A stretch of 64,000 nucleotides of DNA from Hyphococcus flavus. GTDB lineage: Bacteria; Pseudomonadota; Alphaproteobacteria; Caulobacterales; Parvularculaceae. This document shows positions 51,054-60,145 of this stretch, piece by piece (position 1 is the first letter of the stretch; each line of letters opens with the position of its first letter). The notes beneath the pieces are model-generated. The model did no database searches and had not been told where the DNA came from. It saw only the letters and a list, made by a program, of their open reading frames with translations. Position numbers and translations under genes: made by a program. The DNA is taken from NCBI RefSeq assembly GCF_028748065.1, contig NZ_CP118166.1, forward strand, positions 3,239,501 to 3,303,500, given 5' to 3'.

Positions 51054-51530
51054 ATGCATCGCGCTCTCACGATGACTGCTGCTCTCCTGTTCGCTACGCC
51101 CTTGCTCGCACAGGACGAGACTGAAATCTCAATTAACGACGTGCCTGAAAACATCCTCGATGTCGCTATCAACACCGCGCCCGGCGTAACTTTCGATAGA
51201 GTCAGTATTGAAGTTGAAAACGGTGTTTCAATCTATGAATTCGAAGCCCGCGATCACAATGGCAACCACATCGAGATTGATGTGACTGAAGACGGCGAGC
51301 TTGATGAAATCGAGATGGAAATCGATGAAAGCGATTTGCCGGCGTCGGTTCTTCAGACACTAAACGACGTCGCACCGGGTTTCGAAGCGACGTATATCGA
51401 ATTATCCGTTCGTGCTGGCGGCGCTGAATTCGTTTATGAATTCGAAGGGCGGATAGAAGGTAGCGCCGTTGACATTGAAATCGCCGAGAATGGCGAATTG
51501 CTTTTCATTTCAGATGATATGATGAGCTAA
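51054..51530 (+). CDS. Exported acidic protein with duplicated PepSY-like domain
   Basis: 158 residues from ATG 51054 (AAGGAA site); signal peptide to about residue 20 (LLAQ). The mature protein is strongly acidic and made of two similar halves: VSIYEFEARDHNGNHIEIDV then EDGELDEIE, and AEFVYEFEGRIEGSAVDIEI then ENGELLFIS. This matches tandem PepSY-like (BLIP-fold) domains found in periplasmic inhibitors and sensors. A hairpin (51000-51007/51018-51025) lies in the leader and a GC hairpin (51541-51547/51557-51563) after the stop. Function unknown. Confidence 0.72.
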   Translation: MHRALTMTAALLFATPLLAQDETEISINDVPENILDVAINTAPGVTFDRVSIEVENGVSIYEFEARDHNGNHIEIDVTEDGELDEIEMEIDESDLPASVLQTLNDVAPGFEATYIELSVRAGGAEFVYEFEGRIEGSAVDIEIAENGELLFISDDMMS

Positions 51531-51656
51531 CCTGCTTTCCGGCGGCGGGCCGCGCTCGCCGCCAGACTTTCAAACAATTTGATCGATTGAATTTACGCGC
51601 CGGTATTTTCGGGCGCCTAACGTGACCATCCTGTAAGGTTTTCTGGTTGCGTTAAC

Positions 51657-52274
51657 ATGTTTGTTTGGCGGTTTTTCTGTTGTGTTTTTCTGCCGGTGCT
51701 TGCGGCTGCGTGCGCTTCTTCGCCGCCCCGAGAAACTCAACGCCTGAACATCCCGGAAAGACCACAAACCACCAGCGCCAGCCACGGACCGAGGCTGCAA
51801 ATTTGCCCCGGCATGCGCGTTTCCAACGCCCCGCGAGCAGACGCCAATCTGCAGCTTGTCGGTTATCAGCCTTCTTCAAAGGTCAGCGGAATCACGCTCG
51901 ACAAAGCGCCGGTTCAATCCTGCCTGTCATCCGGATATGGTCCACGCAGCGGCGGCGCCAGCAGCTTTCACCGCGGGGTGGATCTTTACACACGAGGACC
52001 CGCACCTGTTTATGCAGGCGGCGACGGCGTTGTGACGGCGGCTACATCCATGCGTGGCTATGGCAACGTAATTTTTATTCGCCATGGCAGCGGTGTGGAA
52101 ACGCGCTACGCGCATTTGTCAGAATTTGCTTCCGGCCTTCGAACAGGCAACCGGGTCCGGCGCGGCGACTACATCGGAAAAACCGGAAAAACCGGCAACG
52201 CGACCGCTATCCATCTGCACTATGAAGTCCTGGTTGATGGCAGGCGGATCAATCCTTTGACGTTCGGAGGCTAA
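51657..52274 (+). CDS. M23-family peptidoglycan endopeptidase lipoprotein
   Basis: 205 residues. Lipobox LAAAC near residue 19 follows a short hydrophobic signal. The C-terminal LytM domain has zinc ligands in SSFHRGVDLYTRG and the AIHLHYEVLVDG histidines, with GNVIFIRHGSGVETRYAHLS between. It probably cleaves peptidoglycan cross-links from the outer or inner membrane surface. Both HxxxD and HxH motifs are intact, so it should be active. Upstream of rnr on the same strand. Confidence 0.92.
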   Translation: MFVWRFFCCVFLPVLAAACASSPPRETQRLNIPERPQTTSASHGPRLQICPGMRVSNAPRADANLQLVGYQPSSKVSGITLDKAPVQSCLSSGYGPRSGGASSFHRGVDLYTRGPAPVYAGGDGVVTAATSMRGYGNVIFIRHGSGVETRYAHLSEFASGLRTGNRVRRGDYIGKTGKTGNATAIHLHYEVLVDGRRINPLTFGG

Positions 52275-52346
52275 TTCGGTTCGCAACTTCCTCGTTTCCG
52301 TGATAATCCACTGTACAATTCAAAAGATAACAGTGAAAGTCCGCAT

Positions 52347-54650
52347 TTGCCGTCCCGTAAGAAGTCTACATCCAGAAAACAGCCGAAGTCCGGTCTCCCC
52401 TCAAAAGCTGACATTATTGCCTATCTGAATGACAGCGAAGGAGAAGTCGCGCGCCGCGATATTGCCCGCGCCTTCGGCGTGAAGGGAGAGGCGCGTGCTG
52501 AATTGCGATCGCTGCTGAAACAAATGGATGCCGACGGCGAGATTAATCTGAAAAGCGGGAAACGCATCGAACGGGCTGACAGCTTACCACCTGTGGCGCC
52601 GATTGACGTGATGTCCGTTGACGACGACGGCGATCTCATCTGCTTGCCTGCCAACTGGCGCGGCGAGACAGAACCGCCGATGATCCGCCTGCCGGCAAAG
52701 CGCGCAGCAAAAGTAAAACCGGCGCCTGGCGTCGGCGACAGATTGCTCGCGCGCCTGAAACAAGCGGGTGATGACGGCTATGAAGCCGATGTCATCAAAG
52801 CCATCGGCAAAGGCGCGCATCGCTTTCTTGCAGTGTATCGCAAAAAGCGCCGAGGCGGCGTCGCTGACCCGGTCGAACGGCGCGCACGCAACTCTTTCAA
52901 TATTGATGATGGCGATGAAGCCGGCGCCAAGGACGGCGATCTCGTCTGGGTGGAAACAAAAAACTCGCGCGGCTATGGCCCCAACAAAGCGCGCATTCGC
53001 TCCATTGCCGGACATATTGACGACAAGCACGCCTATTCCACCATCGCGCTGGCCAATCATGGCATTCCTACAGAATTTCCTGCAAATGTTCTTGCCGAGG
53101 CGAAAAAGGCAAAGCTCCCTCAGCTTGGAAACCGGACAGACTTGCGTGAAACGCCTCTGATCACCATCGACCCGGCTGATGCGAAGGACCATGACGATGC
53201 GGTCTTTGCTGAACCCGATCCGGATCCCAACAATCCTGGCGGCTATCGCGTGATCGTCGCCATCGCCGATGTGAGCTATTTCGTTTCGCCGGGCTCGGCG
53301 CTGGATAAGGAAGCCCTGAAACGCGGCAACTCCACTTATTTACCGGACCGTGTCGTGCCAATGCTGCCAGAGCGGCTTTCGAACGATCTGTGTTCCCTGC
53401 GTGAGAATGAAGACCGCCCCTGCATGGCGGTTGAAATGATTATTGACGTCAATGGCGTCAAAAAACGCCACCATTTCATGCGCGCATTGATGCGCTCTCG
53501 CGCAAAACTTTCTTATGAAGATGCCCAGGCGATCAGCGAAGGTGGAAAAGCGCCGGTTGGCTTAAAGGCCATCGTGCTGCACCTCTACGACGCATATCGC
53601 GCCCGCATGAAAGAACGCGCAAAACGCGCGCCGCTCGATCTCGATTTGCCTGAACGCAAAATCATCCTCGACAAAAATGGCGATGTGCAGAAAGTCGTCA
53701 AGCGCGAGCGTTTCGATGCGCATAAGGTTATTGAGGAGTTCATGATCCTCGCCAATGTGGCGGCGGCCGAAGCGCTGGAGCGCGCTCGAACTCCTGTCAT
53801 CTATCGTGTTCATGACGAACCTGACCCTGAAAAGCTGGATAGCGTTCGCGACTATCTTGGAACCCTCGATTATTCACTGACCAAAACGGCTGTTCGGCCC
53901 GCCAATTTCAATCAACTTTTAAAACTCGCTGAAGGGCGCGATGAAAAAGAGATGGTCTCTGAAGTCGTGCTGCGCTCGCAGCGGCAGGCGGTCTATGATG
54001 ATGAAAATGTCGGTCATTTCGGACTGAATCTGGCGCGCTACGCGCACTTCACATCACCAATCCGACGTTATGCCGACCTTACCGTGCACCGTGCGCTCGT
54101 AAAGGCGTTCAATCTCGGCGAACACGGTCAGACTGAGAAGGAAGCGAAAGATTTAAACAATATCGCCGAACAGATTTCCGATCTGGAACGGCGCTCCGTC
54201 GCGGCTGAACGAGAGTCGAATGATCGCTATCTCGCCGGCTATCTGGAAACCAAGGTCGGCGGTGAATTTGACGCGCGGATACGCGGCGTCACGAAATTCG
54301 GCCTATTTGTCATGCTCAACGAAACCGGCGCAGATGGTTTCATTCCAATGCGCTCCATTGGGTTTGAGCGATTCCGGTTTGAAGAACGCGAACATTCCGT
54401 CATCGGGGAGACTACCGGCGGCGTGTTCCGCCTCGGCCAGCCGGTGCAGGTGAAGTTGGCCGAGGCGGCGCCGTTAACCGGCGGCCTTCGTTTCGAGATG
54501 TTGAGTGATCCTTTACCAGGTTCTCCCAAGCGCAAATCACGGGGTGGTAAAAAGCCAGCGAAAAAACGAGGCAAGGCCAAAAAGAAAACCGACAAAAAAC
54601 CGAAAAAGAAAAAGCGCGGCAAAGCAAACGCTAAACCGCGCAGAATTTAA
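52347..54650 (+). CDS. rnr: Ribonuclease R
   Basis: Processive 3'-5' exoribonuclease for structured RNA. 767 residues starting at TTG 52347; no ATG fits before the N-terminal helix-turn-helix (ADIIAYLNDSEGEVARRDIA). The catalytic block is TIDPADAKDHDDAVFA with four Asp, then PDRVVPMLPERLSNDLCSL and HFTSPIRRYADLTVHR, and a C-terminal S1 domain (FDARIRGVTKFGLFVMLNE). The last 40 residues are Lys/Arg-rich, as in other RNase R proteins. It commonly follows topA in alphaproteobacteria. Confidence 0.97.
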   Translation: MPSRKKSTSRKQPKSGLPSKADIIAYLNDSEGEVARRDIARAFGVKGEARAELRSLLKQMDADGEINLKSGKRIERADSLPPVAPIDVMSVDDDGDLICLPANWRGETEPPMIRLPAKRAAKVKPAPGVGDRLLARLKQAGDDGYEADVIKAIGKGAHRFLAVYRKKRRGGVADPVERRARNSFNIDDGDEAGAKDGDLVWVETKNSRGYGPNKARIRSIAGHIDDKHAYSTIALANHGIPTEFPANVLAEAKKAKLPQLGNRTDLRETPLITIDPADAKDHDDAVFAEPDPDPNNPGGYRVIVAIADVSYFVSPGSALDKEALKRGNSTYLPDRVVPMLPERLSNDLCSLRENEDRPCMAVEMIIDVNGVKKRHHFMRALMRSRAKLSYEDAQAISEGGKAPVGLKAIVLHLYDAYRARMKERAKRAPLDLDLPERKIILDKNGDVQKVVKRERFDAHKVIEEFMILANVAAAEALERARTPVIYRVHDEPDPEKLDSVRDYLGTLDYSLTKTAVRPANFNQLLKLAEGRDEKEMVSEVVLRSQRQAVYDDENVGHFGLNLARYAHFTSPIRRYADLTVHRALVKAFNLGEHGQTEKEAKDLNNIAEQISDLERRSVAAERESNDRYLAGYLETKVGGEFDARIRGVTKFGLFVMLNETGADGFIPMRSIGFERFRFEEREHSVIGETTGGVFRLGQPVQVKLAEAAPLTGGLRFEMLSDPLPGSPKRKSRGGKKPAKKRGKAKKKTDKKPKKKKRGKANAKPRRI

Positions 54651-54656
54651 GGGCTG

Positions 54657-56786
54657 CTAGTGGTGCTTGATCGGCTCTACGTTTTCATACCCGACCGCTT
54701 TCAGCGCGAATGCATAAAGATGCGCGCGTTCTTCCAGTCTTTCAAACCGCGCAGCTGAACCGCCATGACCCGCACCCATGTTCATTCGTAATACGAATGG
54801 CCCGCCCTTCCCGACTTCACGCAACTTTGCAATCCATTTGGCGGGCTCCCAATAGGTCACGCGATAATCCGTCAAGCCGCCGGTGGCCATAATCGGCGGG
54901 TATTCGACATTCTTTACATTGTCGTAGGGCGAATACGCGGCGATCCAGTCATACTGGTCCGCACCTTCAAGCGGGTTGCCCCATTCTTCCCATTCGGGCG
55001 GCGTCAACGGTAAGCCGGCATCGGAAATAGTCGTGATAACATCGACAAACGGCACTGCTGCTAAGACGCCAGCGAACAACTCCGGCCGTAAGTTGACCGT
55101 CGCCCCCACAAGCAAGCCGCCGGCGCTGCCGCCATAACTAACGATCTTTTTTGCGGACGTATAATTCTTTTGTATCAGGGCGTCAGCAGCGGCGGTGAAG
55201 TCTGTAAAGGTATTCATCTTGTCGCCCAGCTTGCCATCCAGATACCATTGCCGCCCTTTCGCCGCCCCGCCACGCACGTGGGCAACAGCATAGGCAACGC
55301 CGCGATCGACAAGTGGCAATACGTTTGTCGAGAAACCGTTTGATATGGTGATGCCGTAAGACCCGTAGCCATAAAGCAGCAAAGGCGCGGCCCCATCCAT
55401 AGGCGTGGATTTCAGCCGCATAACAACTACCGGAATTTTTGCGCCGTCAGGCGCGGGCGCATCTATTCGCTCAACAACATACTGTGAAGGATCATGACCG
55501 CTCGGCACTTCCTGCGATTTCAGCAAGGTGCGTTGCCTGGTCGCCATGTTATAGTCATAAGTCTGCTTCGGCGTTGATGGTGATTCATAGGTGAACCGCA
55601 GCATTTCCGTATCAAACTCAAATCCTTCGTCAACACCAAGCGCATACGCTGCTTGATCGAACGAGACTTCATGCGCGTCGCCATCATAATCGGATATGAC
55701 AATACGCGGCAGTGCATCAAATCGTTCATATCGCACAAAAAATTTGGCAAACGGGATGATGTCCGCGATGTAGGTTCCAGGATTGTGAGCGATCCAGTCT
55801 TCCCAATTTTCTTTTCCGGGCGCTGAGATTGGCGCCTTTACAACTTTGAAGTCGACAGCGCCATCCGCATTTGTCTTGATAAGAAAACTGTCGCCGTGGT
55901 GTTCTACGTAATACTCGACGCCGTTGACGCGCTCGGCGATCAGTTCAAGTGGCGCCAATGGTGACCTAGCACGCACAAACCGAACTTCCGTCGTAATTTG
56001 ACTGCCTGAATTTATGAAAACGAATTCACCGCTTTGGCTTTTGGATAAATAAAGGAAATAAGCGCCGTCACGTTCTTTATAAATGACAGGATCGTCCACC
56101 GGATCAGCGCCCAGAGTATGGTATTTCACCCAAACCGGACGCTGATTTTCGTCCCGTTCGACATAGAAAAATCCGGAAGAATCTGCCGACCAGATAATGC
56201 TGTCACCATCAGCCTGTTCGATTTTGTCTTTAAACTCTTCCTCTGAAGCGATCTTGCGTACAGAGATTGTATAATTTTCTGACCCGACACGGTCTACGCT
56301 ATAGGCGATCAGATTGTGGTCTGGACTGTGCGCAACTTGTCCAATACTAAAGAACTCAGACTCACCGCTCTCCGCATCACCGTCGAGCAGCATTTGTTCC
56401 GCGCCGCCATCACGGCGCATACGGAAAAAAATCGGGTATTGACCGCCGTCACAGAATTTGACGCCGTATTTCCATGCGCCGTCCGCCTGCGGCACGCTGG
56501 AATCGTCTTCCTTAATGCGAGCCCGCATTTCCTCAAACAACGTATTCCGCAAACTATCCAAATCCGCGGTGACGTTCTCATAGTAGGTGTTTTCCGCCTC
56601 TAGCATGCGGCGCACGTCATCGCGCAACCTGGCGGGCTCCTTCAACACCTCCTGCCAATCATCATCCCGGATCCAGGCATAATTATCGACACGCGATCGC
56701 CCGTGCTGGGTGAAGGTTTGAGGCTTTTTCCCAACCCCTGGCGGTAAAATATCTTCCGCGCCTCGAAATGCGCTTTTCTTCGTCAT
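54657..56786 (-). CDS. ptrB: Oligopeptidase B (S9 prolyl oligopeptidase family)
   Basis: 709 residues, cytoplasmic serine oligopeptidase cutting after basic residues in short peptides. N-terminal beta-propeller, then an alpha/beta hydrolase domain: GYGSYGITISNGFS, AHVRGGAAKGRQWYLDGK, catalytic Ser in YGGSAGGLLVGA, Asp in TGGLTDYRVTYWEPAKW and His in MGAGHGGSAARF. No signal peptide. Convergent with rnr, six bases apart. The length and the catalytic motifs are complete. Confidence 0.95.
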   Translation of the reverse strand: MTKKSAFRGAEDILPPGVGKKPQTFTQHGRSRVDNYAWIRDDDWQEVLKEPARLRDDVRRMLEAENTYYENVTADLDSLRNTLFEEMRARIKEDDSSVPQADGAWKYGVKFCDGGQYPIFFRMRRDGGAEQMLLDGDAESGESEFFSIGQVAHSPDHNLIAYSVDRVGSENYTISVRKIASEEEFKDKIEQADGDSIIWSADSSGFFYVERDENQRPVWVKYHTLGADPVDDPVIYKERDGAYFLYLSKSQSGEFVFINSGSQITTEVRFVRARSPLAPLELIAERVNGVEYYVEHHGDSFLIKTNADGAVDFKVVKAPISAPGKENWEDWIAHNPGTYIADIIPFAKFFVRYERFDALPRIVISDYDGDAHEVSFDQAAYALGVDEGFEFDTEMLRFTYESPSTPKQTYDYNMATRQRTLLKSQEVPSGHDPSQYVVERIDAPAPDGAKIPVVVMRLKSTPMDGAAPLLLYGYGSYGITISNGFSTNVLPLVDRGVAYAVAHVRGGAAKGRQWYLDGKLGDKMNTFTDFTAAADALIQKNYTSAKKIVSYGGSAGGLLVGATVNLRPELFAGVLAAVPFVDVITTISDAGLPLTPPEWEEWGNPLEGADQYDWIAAYSPYDNVKNVEYPPIMATGGLTDYRVTYWEPAKWIAKLREVGKGGPFVLRMNMGAGHGGSAARFERLEERAHLYAFALKAVGYENVEPIKHH

Positions 56787-57019
56787 ATCTGTCTCTTTTT
56801 GTTAGGCGCGAAGCTAACATCGCCCTCACTTGCGCTATTCAAGACAGACATAATACCGTTTTCATGCTGCCTGCAATTGGGATAAGTTACTGAGTAAAAA
56901 CAGTTTTTCGTTTCGCGACTCAATTGTCAGAAATCATAACAATCGGGTGAAAGGTCGAACGCAACTGTAGCCAGACGGCTCAAGGCCTATCATATCTACT
57001 AAAACATCAGGAGACTTTT

Positions 57020-57625
57020 ATGTTGAGAGCAGCCTTGGCGTTTACCGTAAGCATAGTACTGGCGGCGGTCATATTTCTTTCACCATCCAGCGATGCGATC
57101 GCTCAATCAGAGGACGCTTCGTTTTCAGAATTTCTGGTGGTAGCAGGCGGCTGCTTCTGGTGTGTCGAATCTGATTTCGAAAAACTCGAAGGCGTTGGTG
57201 ATGTCCTTTCCGGTTACGCTGGCGGTGAGATGGCAAACCCGACATATCGCAATCATGAAGGACATTTAGAAGTCGCTAAAATTCCTTATGATCCAAGTGT
57301 CGTCACTTACCGTGAACTTGTCGATTATTTTTTTCGCCACATAGACCCTTTTGACGATGGCGGCCAATTTTGTGACCGGGGTCATTCCTATACGACCGCA
57401 GTTTTTTATAACAACGCGGCTGAATTTGAGGCGGCCAACGCATCCAAAGCCGCAGCGGAAGAAGAACTTGGAAAACCTGTTGTTACTCCCGTCCGCGAGC
57501 TGTCACAGTTCTGGATTGCGGAGGACTATCATCAGGATTACTACAAGAAAAATCCTGTTCGCTATAACTTTTACCGCAGAAGCTGCGGCCGGGACCGGCG
57601 CGTAAACAGTATCTGGGGGAAATAA
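57020..57625 (+). CDS. msrA: Exported peptide methionine sulfoxide reductase MsrA
   Basis: 201 residues. Reduces methionine-S-sulfoxide in proteins. The first 29 residues are a signal peptide (LAFTVSIVLAAVIFLSP, cleavage after AIAQ), so this copy acts in the periplasm, unlike the usual cytoplasmic MsrA. Catalytic Cys45 in AGGCFWCVE, with resolving cysteines likely at C48 or near the C-terminus (RRSCGRD); GGQFCDRGHSYTTAVFYN is typical. GGAGA precedes the ATG. No MsrB is adjacent. Confidence 0.95.
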   Translation: MLRAALAFTVSIVLAAVIFLSPSSDAIAQSEDASFSEFLVVAGGCFWCVESDFEKLEGVGDVLSGYAGGEMANPTYRNHEGHLEVAKIPYDPSVVTYRELVDYFFRHIDPFDDGGQFCDRGHSYTTAVFYNNAAEFEAANASKAAAEEELGKPVVTPVRELSQFWIAEDYHQDYYKKNPVRYNFYRRSCGRDRRVNSIWGK

Positions 57626-57656
57626 AAAAAACGCCGCAGCTTCAACTGCTGCGGCG
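57624..57656 (-). terminator. Terminator of the M3 peptidase gene
   Basis: A perfect 9-bp GC stem (57632-57640 with 57648-57656) with a 7-nt loop. On the minus strand it is followed by TTTTTTTTA, so it ends the M3 peptidase transcript; it may also slow the convergent msrA transcript. Confidence 0.88.
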
Positions 57657-57689
57657 CTATTATCGTGATTACAAACCGACTTTTCGCAA

Positions 57690-59969
57690 TTACTCGTCAG
57701 AGTCAGGAACAGAGAATCCCCTGTCACGCATTAACGCTTCCACTTGCGCATCGCGGCCGCGGAACTCCCGATAAGCTTCAGTCGGATCCATCGCGTTTCG
57801 AGGTGCGAAAATGTATTCCACAAGCCGTTTGTTGAGTTCCTTGTTGTAGAAACCGCCTGGAGCTTCGGCGAACATCTCGGCGGTGTCAGCAGTCAGTACA
57901 TCCGCCCACATGTAGCCATAGTAACGCGCCGCATAAGACTCTCCGGAAAAAATATGCCCGAAATGCGGACTTCTATGTCGCATGACAATCTCATCCGGCA
58001 TGCCAAGTTCCGCCAGCGTCTCGCGTTCGAAGGTGTCCACATCTAACCCTTCCGGATCAATCATGTGATAACGCATGTCCATTAACGCAGACGCCAGATA
58101 TTCAGTCGTATCAAAGCCTTCATTGAAGTTAGATGCGGCTTTTATTTTCGCCACGAGCTCAGCCGGAATGGGTTCACCTGTTTCAGCATGGATCAGGTAA
58201 TTATCAATGACCTCATCTGTCCACAGATGATATTCCAGAAACTGCGATTGAAATTCGGTGTAATCGCCCACGCCGCCGTTCAGCGTTGGGTAATTCACGT
58301 TGGACGATAACGCATGAAGCGCATGACCAACTTCGTGGAATAGCGTTTCCGCATCGCTCGCTGACAAAAGAGTCGGTTGGCCTTCAGCGCCAGGAATGAA
58401 GTTGGAATTGTTCGTTGCAAGAACGACTTTTTCCTCACCATCAAGCGTATCATGGCTTCGGAAGCTCGACGCCCATGCGCCAGAGCGTTTCCCCTGACGC
58501 GCGAATGGATCGAAATACCACAAGCCTATAAGTTCGCCTGAGGTTTTATCCGTCACTTCCCAAACGTCTATGCCCTCTCGATAAACAGGAACTGTTCCTG
58601 TTTCGAGCGGTGTAAATTCAAAATTGAAAACTTCCCCGGCCACAAAAAACATTGCATCGCGTAGTTTATCTAGCTGGAGATATTGTTTGACCTCGTTTGA
58701 ATCGAGATCATATTTCGCCTGGCGGACTTTCTCCATATAATAGCGGTAGTCCCAGGGTTGAATTTCGAAATCACCGCCTTCTGCGTCGACAATTTCCTGC
58801 ATGCTGGCGACGTCTTCACGAACGCGCGCCGTTGAGGCTTCCCAAACGCCTTCCATCATCTCCAGGGCCCGCTCAGGGGTTTTGGCCATGTTGGTTTCAA
58901 GCCGCCACAAGGCGAAATTGTCGTAGCCAAGCAGGGCAACGCGCTCGTCCCGAAGCTTCAGAATCTCTGGAATAAGCGCGTTATTGTCGTGCTCGCCGCC
59001 ATTATCACCACGGCTGTAATAGTTGTTCCAAACCGTTTCACGGATCTCCCGTTCATCGGAATAAGTCAGGAACGGGTCCATGGATGAACGCGTGTTTGTG
59101 ATCGCGTATTCGCCCTCACGCCCGCGCTGAGCAGCCGCCGCCGCTGCAGCTTGGACAAACGACGCCGGCAATCCGCCAAGCTGATCTTCCGTTAGATACG
59201 TAACGTAACCTTCCTCATCGGCAAGGACATTATTGGCAAACTGGTTTTGCAATTCAGCCAAGCGTTTGTTGATCGCCGCGTATCTTTCCTTCGCTTCGCC
59301 TTCCAGCGTAGCGCCGGTTCTTGTGAACCCTGTATAGGTCAGCCAAAGCAATCGCTGTTGTTCCGGCGTCAGTTTCGCCTTTTCTTCTTCATTCTCATAA
59401 ACCGCTTTTACGCGCTGAAAGAGATTTTCGTTCTGATTGATTTTTGAGCTGAACTCCGAGAGTTGCGGGACCATTTCCTGCTGTATCGCCCGAAACTCCG
59501 GCGTTGATTCCAGTGAGGACCAAATCGACCAATAGGTGAATACCCGGCCAAGTTCATCACCTGCTTTCTCCATAGCGACGATGGTGTTGCCGAAAGTCGC
59601 TGGCTCAGGGTTGTTAGCGATCGCATCGATTTCAACCAGGTTTTGAGCCATACCCGCTTCCAATGCGGGCTTTAGTCCATCGAGTGTCGCCTCATCAAAA
59701 TGTGGAACGCCCTGATATGGTCCGTCAAAGGGAGACAGAAGAACCTGTGCTGCAGGGTTCGAAACTTCTATGTCGGGAACACCAGCGAGAACAGCATCGG
59801 CTTCGGCGTCAAATGCCGCTCTTTGTTCGGCTTCGCTCATGGTCGTTTCAGGGCTTGCGGGCTCCGACATGCTGGACTCCGCTTGTTGGTCTGTTTCATT
59901 GCTCTGACGATCGCACGCGGCAAGCGCCGCCATGAGAGCCATCGTCGATACAAGTACTTTCTTCCGCAT
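57690..59969 (-). CDS. M3-family metallopeptidase lipoprotein (Dcp-like)
   Basis: 759 residues from ATG 59969 (AAAGGAG site; the frame to 60035 is not needed). Lipobox ALAAC at residue 18 gives a lipid-anchored enzyme. The zinc motif is LFHEVGHALHALSS, with GAWASSFRSHD and the C-terminal SYAARYYGYMWADVLTAD of the oligopeptidase A/dipeptidyl carboxypeptidase group. The mature N-terminus is rich in Glu, Ser and Gln. Likely a periplasmic peptidyl-dipeptidase. Its own terminator follows. Confidence 0.94.
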   Translation of the reverse strand: MRKKVLVSTMALMAALAACDRQSNETDQQAESSMSEPASPETTMSEAEQRAAFDAEADAVLAGVPDIEVSNPAAQVLLSPFDGPYQGVPHFDEATLDGLKPALEAGMAQNLVEIDAIANNPEPATFGNTIVAMEKAGDELGRVFTYWSIWSSLESTPEFRAIQQEMVPQLSEFSSKINQNENLFQRVKAVYENEEEKAKLTPEQQRLLWLTYTGFTRTGATLEGEAKERYAAINKRLAELQNQFANNVLADEEGYVTYLTEDQLGGLPASFVQAAAAAAAQRGREGEYAITNTRSSMDPFLTYSDEREIRETVWNNYYSRGDNGGEHDNNALIPEILKLRDERVALLGYDNFALWRLETNMAKTPERALEMMEGVWEASTARVREDVASMQEIVDAEGGDFEIQPWDYRYYMEKVRQAKYDLDSNEVKQYLQLDKLRDAMFFVAGEVFNFEFTPLETGTVPVYREGIDVWEVTDKTSGELIGLWYFDPFARQGKRSGAWASSFRSHDTLDGEEKVVLATNNSNFIPGAEGQPTLLSASDAETLFHEVGHALHALSSNVNYPTLNGGVGDYTEFQSQFLEYHLWTDEVIDNYLIHAETGEPIPAELVAKIKAASNFNEGFDTTEYLASALMDMRYHMIDPEGLDVDTFERETLAELGMPDEIVMRHRSPHFGHIFSGESYAARYYGYMWADVLTADTAEMFAEAPGGFYNKELNKRLVEYIFAPRNAMDPTEAYREFRGRDAQVEALMRDRGFSVPDSDE

Positions 59970-60145
59970 TATGCGGCTCCTTTCGTGATTAGGTATTATG
60001 CGAGGCCCCCGCCACTGCGATTTGAAAACCTTCATGAGCCCGTCTTGCCAGGCTCATTGCCGGCGCATCCTGCTGGGGCCCGGCTTGGCTGGCAAGCGGC
60101 AAATGCCGGATTCCGCTCATTTCATCGCCGAATCGTAACGTTTCG

